From assembly GCA_017559525.1 (NCBI GenBank), contig JAFYRI010000003.1, forward strand, positions 124,001 through 188,000: DNA of 64,000 nt, given 5' to 3'. Below the pieces are notes generated by a model. The model saw only the letters and a program-made list of their open reading frames with translations. It had not been told where the DNA came from and did no database searches. This document shows, piece by piece, positions 20,933 to 29,746 of the stretch. A program made the translations under genes and the position numbers. This DNA comes from Alphaproteobacteria bacterium. Lineage in GTDB: Bacteria > Pseudomonadota > Alphaproteobacteria > CAAHEQ01 > UBA3637. The first letter of the stretch is position 1. Each line of letters starts with the position of its first letter.

Positions 20933-21370
20933 TTATCTTGAGTGGGAATTGTTATTATCTAATAATCTTCCTCTTGGTTTTTGATAAGCTACAGTTTTGC
21001 GATGTTCTCGCAATACAAATTTAGATTTATCATTCCAAAAAACATCAGCCCAAGTTTCTGCAGTCCAGCCGGATTTATCTCCTAATTTTGGATTGGCCCC
21101 GGCTTTTAATAGTGTTTTAATAATATCTGGATGGTCATTGGATGCCGCATACATTAACGGTGTCATTCCATCCTTACATTTTATGTTTGGATTGGCTCCT
21201 TGTTTTAATAAATAAACAACTTTTTGTTTTTTACCAGTTACACAGGCCCAAGCAAGCAAACTCATACCTTCCTCATCTTTTGTATTAATTCTGATGGTTG
21301 GCAGAGTTTGCTTTAGATCATCCATACTACCATTAGCAATGATATTGTAAAGCGCGCTATTTTCGCTCAT
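20933..21370 (-). CDS. Small ankyrin-repeat protein
   Basis: A 145-residue protein with about three ankyrin repeats: SMDDLKQTLPTIRINTKDEEG, MSLLAWACVTGKKQKVVYLLKQGANPNIKCKDG (partial core TPLMYAASNDHPDIIKTLLKAGANP). No signal peptide or membrane helix; a short charged tail follows. It begins 1 nt after the leuS stop, so it is translated from the leuS message. Binding partner unknown. Three larger ankyrin genes lie at 56.8-60.3 kb. Confidence 0.88.
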   Translation of the reverse strand: MSENSALYNIIANGSMDDLKQTLPTIRINTKDEEGMSLLAWACVTGKKQKVVYLLKQGANPNIKCKDGMTPLMYAASNDHPDIIKTLLKAGANPKLGDKSGWTAETWADVFWNDKSKFVLREHRKTVAYQKPRGRLLDNNNSHSR

Positions 21371-21371
21371 T

Positions 21372-23876
21372 TTACTTCACCACAAAGTTGACTAAACGAC
21401 CAGGTACATAAATTTCTTTGACAATTTCTTTGCCATTTAAATGCGTCGCTACATTGTCATTAGCTTTTGCTGCAGCTAAAATATCGTCTTTTGTTGCATC
21501 TGTTGCAACCATGATATTGGCCCGTTTTTTGCCTAAAACTTGTACCACGATTTCTATGGAATCATCCTTTGTCAAAGCTTCATCATATGTTGGCCATGGT
21601 GCATAAGTTAAAGAATCTGTATGACCTAATTTTTCCCATAATTCTTCTGCAATATGTGGTGCTTGAGGAGCTAACATCAATACAAAAGCTTCCATATCAG
21701 CTTTGGCAACCGGTTTCTCAGATTTATAAACAGCATTCAAAAATTCCATTAATTTTGCAATAGCTGTATTATAAGACAATGCTTCCATATCGGTTGTGAT
21801 ACCTTTAATGGTTTTATGCATTAACTTTGTTAAAGCTTCATCACCATTGTCGGCAATTTTACCCTCGGTTTCAAATAAATTCCATGTGCGTTTTAAGAAA
21901 CGATTGACGCCGTTAATGCCGTCAGCAGCCCAAGGTTTTTCTGCTTCAATTGGTCCCATAAACATCAAGTATAAACGCATGGAATCTGCGCCGAATTCTT
22001 TAGCTACATCATCTGGGTTAACCACGTTGTATCTGGATTTACTCATTTTTTCTACTTGAGTGTTAACGCGTGTATCTGTTCCTTTTACGAACCAATCGTT
22101 GCCACGGCGTTCTACATCTTTTGGATAATAGTATTTGCCGTTGTTATCACGATAGGAATAAGCCAAGACCATCCCTTGGTTGACCAAGCGTTGGAATGGT
22201 TCATCTGTGGATACCAAACCTGCATCAAACAATACTTTTTGCCAGAAACGAGCATATAATAAGTGCAATACTGCATGTTCTACACCACCGACATATAGGT
22301 CAACAGGCATCCAGTATTCATCCGCTTCTTTGCTGACAAAAGCTGTATCATTGTGTGGATCGCAATAACGCAAGAAATACCAGCTGGAACCAGCCCATTG
22401 AGGCATTGTATTTGTTTCACGTTTGGCAGGCTTTCCTGTTTCTGGATCAATTGTATTTACCCATCCTTCTTGACGCGCTAATGGGGGTTCGCCATCGGCT
22501 GTTGGTCTGAAGTCGGCCATTGGTGGCAAGAGTACTGGTAAATCTTCCATTGGTAAAGATTTGATTGTGCCGTCTTCACAGTGGATAATTGGGAATGGTT
22601 CACCCCAATAGCGTTGACGGGCAAACAACCAATCACGGAGTTTATAGTTGACAGTTCCTTTACCAACACCGTTGGCTTCTAACCATTCAATCATTTTAGC
22701 TTTAGATTCTTTGACGTATAATCCGTTTAACCAATCGGAGTTCATCAAGGCGCCATCGCCTTCGTGCGCTTCTTTAGAAATATCGCCACCTTCAATAACT
22801 TGGATAATTGGAATATTGAATTTTTTGGCAAAATCATAGTCACGTTGGTCGTGAGCAGGCACAGCCATAATTGCACCATATCCATAATCACCCAACACAT
22901 AATCGGCAATGTAAATTGGAATTTGTGTGCCGTTTAATGGATTGATGGCATAGGCCCCTGTAAAGGCCCCTGTTTTTTCTTTGGCGTCAGCCATACGATC
23001 TTGAGCAGATTTTTTAGCGGCTTCTTCAACATATTTTTCAACTTCGGCACGTCTATCATCTGTTGTGATTTCTTTAACTAAGGCGTGTTCTGGAGCCAAC
23101 ACACAGTATGTTGCCCCAAACAATGTATCCGGACGTGTTGTGTAAACTGTAAATTCGGCATTTGTGCTGGCCACTTTAAAACGTACATCTGCACCGGTGG
23201 ATTTGCCAATCCATTCACGTTGCATTGTTTTGATGCCTTCTGGCCAGTTGACCTTATCAATATCTTGCAATAAGCGTTCAGCATAAGCTGTAATTTTTAA
23301 CATCCATTGACGCATTGGTTTTTTGATAACTTCGTCACCTGTTTCAACGTATTTTCCGTCTTTAACTTCCTCATTGGCTAAAACCGTTCCCAATTTTGGG
23401 CACCAGTTAACAGGCGTTGTAACTTCGTATGCCAAACCTTTGTCAAACAAAATTTTGAAAATATATTGTGTCCATTTGTAATAACTTGGGTCAGTTGTAT
23501 TGATTTCTCTGTCCCAATCATAGGAAAGTCCCATAGCCTTTAATTGTGTGCGGAATACATTGGCATTTTGTTCTGTCACTTCGGCTGGGTGTAAACCACT
23601 GCGTTCGGCATAACGTTCTGTTGGCAAGCCAAAAGCATCCCATCCCATTGGTTGCAATACATTAAAACCTTGCATACGTTTATAACGGGACATAATATCC
23701 GAAATTGTGTAGTTTTCAGCATGTCCAACATGCAAACCGGCACCGGATGGATATGGGAACATTACCAAAGAATAATATTTTGGTTTCGATTTATCGATTT
23801 CAACATGGAAAGTTTTGTTGTCATCCCAGTATTTTTGCCATTTTTGTTCTATTTCTCTGTGATTATATTCAGCCAT
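21372..23876 (-). CDS. leuS: Leucyl-tRNA synthetase
   Basis: Class Ia synthetase charging tRNA-Leu, with CP1 editing domain. The 834-residue protein has the HIGH-type motif HVGH in [12 protein letters not shown], the KMSKS loop in [10 protein letters not shown], editing-domain [13 protein letters not shown] and the HDQRDYDFA segment. Length agrees with bacterial LeuRS. ATG at 23876 follows AAGGGAAAAAC. The small ankyrin gene is attached behind it. Confidence 0.98.
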   Translation of the reverse strand: MAEYNHREIEQKWQKYWDDNKTFHVEIDKSKPKYYSLVMFPYPSGAGLHVGHAENYTISDIMSRYKRMQGFNVLQPMGWDAFGLPTERYAERSGLHPAEVTEQNANVFRTQLKAMGLSYDWDREINTTDPSYYKWTQYIFKILFDKGLAYEVTTPVNWCPKLGTVLANEEVKDGKYVETGDEVIKKPMRQWMLKITAYAERLLQDIDKVNWPEGIKTMQREWIGKSTGADVRFKVASTNAEFTVYTTRPDTLFGATYCVLAPEHALVKEITTDDRRAEVEKYVEEAAKKSAQDRMADAKEKTGAFTGAYAINPLNGTQIPIYIADYVLGDYGYGAIMAVPAHDQRDYDFAKKFNIPIIQVIEGGDISKEAHEGDGALMNSDWLNGLYVKESKAKMIEWLEANGVGKGTVNYKLRDWLFARQRYWGEPFPIIHCEDGTIKSLPMEDLPVLLPPMADFRPTADGEPPLARQEGWVNTIDPETGKPAKRETNTMPQWAGSSWYFLRYCDPHNDTAFVSKEADEYWMPVDLYVGGVEHAVLHLLYARFWQKVLFDAGLVSTDEPFQRLVNQGMVLAYSYRDNNGKYYYPKDVERRGNDWFVKGTDTRVNTQVEKMSKSRYNVVNPDDVAKEFGADSMRLYLMFMGPIEAEKPWAADGINGVNRFLKRTWNLFETEGKIADNGDEALTKLMHKTIKGITTDMEALSYNTAIAKLMEFLNAVYKSEKPVAKADMEAFVLMLAPQAPHIAEELWEKLGHTDSLTYAPWPTYDEALTKDDSIEIVVQVLGKKRANIMVATDATKDDILAAAKANDNVATHLNGKEIVKEIYVPGRLVNFVVK

Positions 23877-24001
23877 TTGTTTTTCCCTTTTTGTTAGTCT
23901 GATAATATTGGTGCATTATACACATTTTTTGTTAAAAAGGAAAGAATTTTTTTGTTGATTTTTTAAAGATTTTATTATACCTTTTTCCAAAGGAGAAAAA
24001 A

Positions 24002-24499
24002 ATGAAAAAAAGAAGGAAGCGTGCCCCCTCATTATTTGATAGATTTTGCACGAAATTTGGTCCAAGCATTTTAAAAGTGTGTTGTTTTATCGACAAGCAA
24101 ACGCATGGATTTTTTGAATGTTTGACTTGGATTATAACTGGTGGTGCATATCAACCTCGGCCATATAAAGAAGCAGAGGAAACCAAAAAAGATACGATAT
24201 TTTCTGTAAGCAAACGAACACGTTTCGTTCAAGATGATATCAGGGCAATTATGGGTGATTTTCACTCTGTTGGGCGAGATGTATCAAAGGCCATCAGACG
24301 ATTGGAACACCAAAATCCAGAGGTTACAAAAGCTATGCAAGAGGCTAAAAATTCTCCTCAGTTTCAGAAACAAGTACAAGAAGTTCAAAAAAGAATGAAT
24401 GAAGTGCAACAACGATGTGATCACATTCGTCATGTTTGCTCTCATTCGACAACTGTTGGAACTGGGAATACATCCGAACATGAAAGAATAAAGAGTTAA
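24002..24499 (+). CDS. Hypothetical protein, basic start and coiled-coil end
   Basis: A 165-residue protein I do not recognise. It starts very basic (KKRRKRAPS), has a mixed hydrophobic segment with Cys (ILKVCCFIDK, FFECLTWIITGG; 24-50), and from about 85 to 145 a charged helix likely to be coiled coil (SKAIRRLEHQNPEVTKAMQ, QVQEVQKRMNEVQQRC). The hydrophobic segment could be a weak membrane contact. AAAGGAG lies 7 nt before ATG 24002. It precedes the decayed prepilin gene. Confidence 0.6.
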   Translation: MKKRRKRAPSLFDRFCTKFGPSILKVCCFIDKQTHGFFECLTWIITGGAYQPRPYKEAEETKKDTIFSVSKRTRFVQDDIRAIMGDFHSVGRDVSKAIRRLEHQNPEVTKAMQEAKNSPQFQKQVQEVQKRMNEVQQRCDHIRHVCSHSTTVGTGNTSEHERIKS

Positions 24500-24558
24500 A
24501 AGGTTGTTGTAGTTGTCTTATTGGAGTAACATTTTTATAATAGATAAATAGAGAAAAA

Positions 24559-25453
24559 ATGAAAACAAACAAAATGCTTCAATCTGGTTGTTCTATGGTG
24601 TAAATGCTTGGAACTCTTGCTGTAATGGGAGTGTTGGCTGTCGGTAGTATCGTAGGATATAACTATGCAATAAATACAGGGCGAATATTATTATCCAAGA
24701 TGTTATGTTGCGGGCTACAGATGCAATTGCGCAATTTAATGCAACTGGGGATGCGAATTTATCGGAATGGCCAACGATAACTGTTGGCCAATATGTCATT
24801 GGATTAGAGGAAGAAACTATCGGTATTCAAGTAGATGGATTGCCAAAAGAATTATGTAAAATGGTATATGAAGGTATACAAAACCAAGCTGATGTTAAAT
24901 TTAATGCGACAATACTTGATCCAGAAAATGACAACATAGATTGTGGAGATGTAAATACGATGGTGTTTTATGTTGATGATACAATTGACATACAACGAGG
25001 CGAACAAATGCCTGAAGCAACTGAATGTACCACAAAAGAAGATTGTTCTGAACAGGGCGTTTGTATGGGATGTATCATTGAAGATGGTCAAGAAATGGGG
25101 CGTTGTGAGTATGCTTGTCAAGAGTTAGAGTATTTGGAATCCGATGGTGGACAGTATTTGAAAATAATAGCTTTATATTAGATGGAGTAACTCAACAATT
25201 GCCTAGTAGTAGAGGTGTTTTTGATGAAAATCCAACAACGACATTAAAACTGTGTTCATTCAGTGATCCAGCTCAATATGCACACGAACGATTTGCTGGA
25301 AAAGTATATTCTGTAAAACTTAGTATTGGTGGGCAATTGTTACGTAATTTTATTCCCGTCCTTGATCCCAATGGAGTGCCGGCTATGTTGGATAAAGTGG
25401 AAGAAAAATTGTACTACAATCAAGGTTCTGGTCAATTTAAATATGGTAAGTAA
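24559..25453 (+). pseudogene. Decayed prepilin-like gene with C-terminal LamG-like domain
   Basis: Remnant of a gene like those at 9519 and 27228. ATG 24559 gives a prepilin leader (QSGCSMV) but the codon for the conserved Glu5 is TAA (24601-24603), while the helix behind it is intact (GTLAVMGVLAVGSIVGYNYA). Near 24670 the frame shifts: the sequence KYRANIIIQDVMLR continues the homology (compare KYHAGAIFEDVNLR at 27228) in another frame, consistent with loss of 4 nt in an AAAT repeat. The middle has Cys motifs (CTTKEDCSEQGVCMGC). A second break near 25145, with apparent loss of part of the domain, precedes the LamG-like end (GKVYSVKL, NFIPVLDPNGVPAMLDK, LYYNQGSG). Two open stretches inside are fragments, not genes. 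Confidence 0.85.
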
Positions 25454-25474
25454 TTGTTTTGTTTATAACAAGAA

Positions 25475-25498
25475 AAACACCTCTAGAAAGAGGTGTTT
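25475..25498 (+). terminator. Terminator after the prepilin pseudogene
   Basis: Perfect 10-bp stem AAACACCTCT/AGAGGTGTTT (25475-25484, 25489-25498) with a 4-nt loop; weak T tail. Confidence 0.7.
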
Positions 25499-25517
25499 GT
25501 TATACAATAATATATTC

Positions 25518-26363
25518 TTATGTGTGTGTTCGAATAAAATTGAAATGATTTGTTTGATGCGTAGAAGGATATTGTTTGCATAAATATAATGGTTCGTTTT
25601 CGGGCAAAGAAGTTGCATTTAATTGTTCAAAAAATGTTTTTTCGCTATCATGAGGGTGTTGTATTTTTAATAAGGCATAATCATGGGCTTGTGTTGCTAA
25701 ATTCATTAAGAATGCCAAAGCTTTTTTTTGTACATCTGAAATGTGTTCAGTATGACACATACATGCTTTACAAACGGTGAATGCTTTATCAATATAGGCT
25801 TTCTTTTTGTCATTAGACCACGCGGAATCGGTGTTTTTTTTATGGGACATTTGTAAGTCAACGCAATCAATGGTATTGCAGATTTGATCTGCCATTTTTA
25901 TAATTTTTGCGGGTGTTGACATAATTTGAGCATGTTCTACTTGCCATATTTTTTTGTTTTCGTCTTTTTCTTGTCTTGTTTTGCCGCTAAATCCTTCTGG
26001 TGGATTGGATAATTCCTTGACAACATGTGCTAGTTGTATTGAGTAATATTTTCCGACAATAGGTATTAAAGCTTCAGCTAACTTTAATTTTGAATTTACT
26101 TTTGTATCTTCAATGGTGTCATGTGTTAAGGCAATAACTAAAAACTGTGTTAATTTATTGTTTTGTAAAATTAAGTGTGGATTTCCTAGAGCATTTGCTG
26201 TAATTTCCATGACACGAAATAAATGAGATGTATAGGGAACACATTCACCTTGTTTATTGGTACCTTTTCGGTATTGTCCGTGGTGCATGCTGCATACAAA
26301 ATCCCAAGTTTTTTTTAATACGGTATTGTTTTGAATGTCTTCTAGTGTGAGTTGTTGATACAT
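25518..26363 (-). CDS. HD-domain phosphohydrolase, SpoT/MESH1-hydrolase-like
   Basis: A 281-residue protein with the HD fold. Visible metal ligands: His in YTSHLFRVMEI (about 47), the HD pair in ALTHDTIEDT (93-102) and Asp in IKMADQICNTIDC. The TxxHDxxEDT pattern and the later MAD(Q)xxN resemble the (p)ppGpp hydrolase domain of SpoT and MESH1, but the sequence is diverged and no synthetase or TGS domain follows. Phosphohydrolase activity is a fair guess; substrate uncertain. The C-terminal 130 residues include Cys/His clusters (CKACMCHTEH) and are unassigned. Confidence 0.7.
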   Translation of the reverse strand: MYQQLTLEDIQNNTVLKKTWDFVCSMHHGQYRKGTNKQGECVPYTSHLFRVMEITANALGNPHLILQNNKLTQFLVIALTHDTIEDTKVNSKLKLAEALIPIVGKYYSIQLAHVVKELSNPPEGFSGKTRQEKDENKKIWQVEHAQIMSTPAKIIKMADQICNTIDCVDLQMSHKKNTDSAWSNDKKKAYIDKAFTVCKACMCHTEHISDVQKKALAFLMNLATQAHDYALLKIQHPHDSEKTFFEQLNATSLPENEPLYLCKQYPSTHQTNHFNFIRTHT

Positions 26364-26411
26364 ATTTTATCCCTAGTTTATGTGTATAATGAATTAATAT
26401 AATTTTTGTAA

Positions 26412-27053
26412 TTACCAACTTTTACATAATTTGCTGGTTGCTTTATACGATTCCGGAGTATCAATAGCGGCATTTTTTTCTCGGATTTTTACGTTAATAT
26501 GGTTCAGTAAAGGAGCTATTTCTTTTTGTATTTGGGCAAATTGTTTGTTAACAACTTGTTGTGCTTGATTAGAGGAATTGACCCGTTCTGGTTTAAGCTT
26601 TGCAACTGCTTTTCTGAGAACTGTTTCAATATCTGGTTTAAAGAACGATATGGCCTGTCGATGAACATTGACGTGATAGTTTTCATGATCTTTTACAACA
26701 CGATATTGGCAACTTCCTGGTTTATAATCTTTGTGAATATATACTAAAATATTATCATATCCTATTTGAAAATTGACTTCTTTTAACCCGACACATGTTT
26801 GTCTTGCGGTTTGAGAAATATTGGGTTCTCCCGTCATTTTTACTTGTAAGTTTGCAACCGTTAATCCCAAAGTTGTATTTGGTGTTCCAGGATATTTTGC
26901 AATAAAATCTTTGCGTGCCATGTTTGTGATGTATTTGATGCTTCCTTGTGAGGCTGTTATCCGTATATTGGGTGTATTTTTCGGGCATATTGCCCAACTT
27001 AAGGAAGAAAAGAATAACGAAGATACTATTAAGCTAATATATATTTTTTTCAT
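26412..27053 (-). CDS. Exported protein with HExxH motif (DUF922-like)
   Basis: A 213-residue protein with signal peptide KKIYISLIVSSLFFSSLSWA and mature start at about 22. The segment KDHENYHVNVHRQAI contains HExxH (HENYH), preceded by CQYRVVK; this arrangement resembles DUF922, a family of putative secreted zinc peptidases. Four Cys (CPKN, TCVGL, SCQYR, LCKSW) could form two disulfides in the periplasm. ATG 27053 was chosen for the signal peptide; no good ribosome site is seen, and a GTG 15 nt upstream is possible. Peptidase activity is inferred. Confidence 0.65.
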   Translation of the reverse strand: MKKIYISLIVSSLFFSSLSWAICPKNTPNIRITASQGSIKYITNMARKDFIAKYPGTPNTTLGLTVANLQVKMTGEPNISQTARQTCVGLKEVNFQIGYDNILVYIHKDYKPGSCQYRVVKDHENYHVNVHRQAISFFKPDIETVLRKAVAKLKPERVNSSNQAQQVVNKQFAQIQKEIAPLLNHINVKIREKNAAIDTPESYKATSKLCKSW

Positions 27054-27227
27054 GTAAATATGATACACAAAAATGTAAAATAATGCAATAGATATTTATT
27101 TTATTTTATTTCGTTGGCCGGAAAAGATTTATGTTGAAAATCTGATTTTTTTATGAAATAATTGTCATGAAAAATTGTAAAATTTAATGAGGCTACTCTT
27201 TTTATAAAAATATTGCAAGGAGAAACA

Positions 27228-28607
27228 ATGGTAAAACAACAATTTGAAACTGGTCGTTCTATGGTAGAAATAATAGCTACGCTGGCTATTGTTGGTGTAT
27301 TATCCATTGCTGGGATTATAGGATACTCTTATGCAATGAATAAGTACCATGCAGGTGCAATATTCGAAGATGTTAATTTACGAATGGTTGAAATTATTTC
27401 TCAAGTTTATCAGGGAAAGCAGGGGGAAGATATTGTTATTTCTGAAGAGTTGGGTGAAAGGGGGGAATCTGGGTATGAAATTGAAGTGTTCCCCAATATG
27501 GGATCTGAACCTTTTATTATGGTAAAACAAGTACCGTCTAGGGTTTGTGAAATGGTATTAAAGGACGTTCTTGAAACACAAGATGTTTTTGTTGGTACTT
27601 TAAATGAACAGGTTGAAGCAGATGCGAGAGTTGACGGTAATTGGTATTTAGGGGATAATACAGATATCTGTGGTAATGATGAAAAAAAGGAAATGTTGTT
27701 TTCTCTTGATGAAGAGGTATTGGCATCTTTTTTTCCAGATCATGATAATGAGGAGGCACCTGTTGTAGAGTGTCAAAGTAATGCAGATTGTAGTGTTGCA
27801 ACTCCACATTGTCAGAATGGTAGATGTATTGAATGTCTTGATTCAACGGATTGTATTCAAAAATATGGGGTTGTCTTGCCATTTTGCGGTAACGGTCTGT
27901 GTACAGAATGTCCTACTGAAACACCAGTATGGAATGGGGCCGCTTGTGAGGCTTGTCCTTTGGAAAGACCTCATTGGAATCCCTCTTCAAGAACATGTAA
28001 TCAGTGTCAGGTGGGATCTAGCATAAATCCGGATACGAATGAATGTGAAAGATATTGTCGTTCTAATGCTGATTGTGATACAAGAACGAGATATTGTCGT
28101 ATTACGAATTATTCCCTAGCTAATAATGTATTTAGTAATATGAGAGGGACATGTGCAACCAAGGCTGATTTACCTGATGGGGTTTACTTACAAAGATTGG
28201 ATACAACAGTTTATGTAATTGGTTCAATGCGTCTTAATGCAAATTGGTGGAGCGCTAGGAATTATTGTTTGTCGCAAGGAAAGAGATTATTTAATATAAG
28301 TAATAACAGATTGCAATGTTTTAATGGTAATACGCCATTTGATATTAACAATAGGGTATCTCAAGGACCTTGCTGTGCTCAAGGTATAACTTCATGTAAT
28401 CAGGATGGTGGTTTTAGTGAGTTGATGCAAGATTTGCATCCAGCAGCAGGAGGGGGGTGGCTGTGGGTCGACGATCCTAGTGAAAATGCTGTTGGGGCTT
28501 ACTCTTATCAAAATGGTAGTATTGTGATATTTTCTGAGAACTATTCTTGGGGTGGAGGACAAGGACGGGCAGATAGGACAGATTTTGTTCCTTTGTGTGA
28601 AGGTTAA
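27228..28607 (+). CDS. Prepilin-like protein with Cys-rich middle and C-type-lectin-like C-terminus
   Basis: A 459-residue surface-type protein. Leader FETGRSMVEIIATLAIVGV has the prepilin cut site after Gly9 and Glu at mature position 5, then a hydrophobic helix. Residues 51-180 are acidic pilin-like body; 180-310 carry EGF-like or keratin-like Cys repeats (CQSNADCSVATPHCQNGRC, CLDSTDC, CRSNADC). From about 315 a domain with NANWWSARNYCLSQGKRLF and GGGWLWVDDP looks like a C-type-lectin/FGE-like fold and resembles the small protein at 62630. ATG 27228 follows AAGGAG. Probable adhesin; ligand unknown. Confidence 0.8.
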   Translation: MVKQQFETGRSMVEIIATLAIVGVLSIAGIIGYSYAMNKYHAGAIFEDVNLRMVEIISQVYQGKQGEDIVISEELGERGESGYEIEVFPNMGSEPFIMVKQVPSRVCEMVLKDVLETQDVFVGTLNEQVEADARVDGNWYLGDNTDICGNDEKKEMLFSLDEEVLASFFPDHDNEEAPVVECQSNADCSVATPHCQNGRCIECLDSTDCIQKYGVVLPFCGNGLCTECPTETPVWNGAACEACPLERPHWNPSSRTCNQCQVGSSINPDTNECERYCRSNADCDTRTRYCRITNYSLANNVFSNMRGTCATKADLPDGVYLQRLDTTVYVIGSMRLNANWWSARNYCLSQGKRLFNISNNRLQCFNGNTPFDINNRVSQGPCCAQGITSCNQDGGFSELMQDLHPAAGGGWLWVDDPSENAVGAYSYQNGSIVIFSENYSWGGGQGRADRTDFVPLCEG

Positions 28608-28613
28608 TCCTAT

Positions 28614-28647
28614 AAAAACTCCCCCTTTTATTGGGGGAGTTTTTTTG
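28614..28647 (+). terminator. Terminator after the prepilin/lectin-like gene
   Basis: Near-perfect stem AAAAACTCCCCC/GGGGGAGTTTTT with a 7-nt loop and a T-run. It may also act on the convergent transporter gene. Confidence 0.9.
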
Positions 28648-28660
28648 TTGAAAGTAAATG

Positions 28661-29632
28661 TTAGAACCACTTCATTTTTTTGAATACAATGATTTGGAAA
28701 ATAACGATAATCAACATGATTAGTGAAATGAAAATGAAGCCCATTTGATTGGATGCAAACGGAATCCCTCCGATATTTGCGCCCAATAATCCTGTTATAA
28801 AAGTTAACGGGGTAAAGATAACCATCACAAATGACATCATATACATTGTTTGGTTTAAACTGACGTTTGTTTTTGAATCTAATTCTTCTTGTGTCACTGT
28901 GGAATGATCTCTTGCAAAGTCAAGGTCTTCCACGGCTTTTGCTAAATCTAAATAAACATCACGTAAGCGAATCGAATCGTCTTCACTTAATAATGGGTGC
29001 GAAATATTTTTCATAATTTTAACGATATTGCGTTGTGGTACTAAATAACGTCTAAGTCCCACGATTTTATGACGTAAATCGGCAATTTCATCACGTAATT
29101 TTTTGTCTTTAAAACTATCTGTTTTGATAACAGCTTCTTCAATTTCATCAACCTCATCATCAATTTTATCAATCGCTTTTGTAATACTGTCAGTCATTGT
29201 TTCGGCTAAAGTCACAAAACAATCAATAGGTGAGATTGGACCTTCTCCTCGTTTGATTTTTGAACTAACCATTTTAACAGCTGGCATAGAACGGTGAGAT
29301 AATGTTAAAATACGATTTTTTTCGATCCACATATGGATAGCAATCATATCGTCCACGTCATCTTTTTTGTGTGTTTTTACACCACGCATAACAACTAATA
29401 ATCCATCATCATGTGCAAAATACCGTGGAGAGGTATCTTCGTCCGTTAAATTTTCAATAACGGTTTCATCTAATCCCATTTCTTCTAACCATTCTTGGTT
29501 TTCTTGATCTTTATAGTCAATATGAATCCAAATATTTTTGCGTTTAAAGACGTTTTCTTGCTCTAAATCAAGCTTTTCAGCGCCACCTTTGCCATCTAAT
29601 GCAAAGCAAAATTCGGTTGTAATATTTGCCAT
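28661..29632 (-). CDS. CorA/ZntB-family divalent cation transporter
   Basis: A 323-residue pentameric-type metal channel or transporter: large cytoplasmic N-terminal funnel (with long charged helix DKIDDEVDEIEEA, 160-215) and two C-terminal membrane helices (about 262-282, 296-316). The pore signature is GLLGANIGGIPF, GAN rather than the CorA GMN, and IGGIP is characteristic of the ZntB branch, so zinc export or uptake is more likely than magnesium. ATG 29632 has a weak upstream ribosome site (GGAGTAATCTC). Confidence 0.87.
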   Translation of the reverse strand: MANITTEFCFALDGKGGAEKLDLEQENVFKRKNIWIHIDYKDQENQEWLEEMGLDETVIENLTDEDTSPRYFAHDDGLLVVMRGVKTHKKDDVDDMIAIHMWIEKNRILTLSHRSMPAVKMVSSKIKRGEGPISPIDCFVTLAETMTDSITKAIDKIDDEVDEIEEAVIKTDSFKDKKLRDEIADLRHKIVGLRRYLVPQRNIVKIMKNISHPLLSEDDSIRLRDVYLDLAKAVEDLDFARDHSTVTQEELDSKTNVSLNQTMYMMSFVMVIFTPLTFITGLLGANIGGIPFASNQMGFIFISLIMLIIVIFQIIVFKKMKWF

Positions 29633-29694
29633 GAGATTACTCCGTTTATGATTTATTTGCCCTTTTTATAACGCTAAAAAAAAGACAATGCAAC

Positions 29695-29733
29695 AAAAAA
29701 ACACTCCCACATATTTGTGAGAGTGTCTTTTTT
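29695..29733. terminator. Terminator between autotransporter and transporter genes
   Basis: Stem ACACTCCCAC/GTGAGAGTGT (29701-29710, 29717-29726; one mismatch) with A-run on one side and T-run on the other; on the minus strand it ends the autotransporter message. Confidence 0.82.
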
Positions 29734-29746
29734 ATATCCAATTGGA

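Noticed and set aside
24705..25181. 158-residue and following 112-residue open frames as separate genes
   Set aside because: They continue the prepilin/LamG-like homology in successive frames, so they are fragments of one broken gene.
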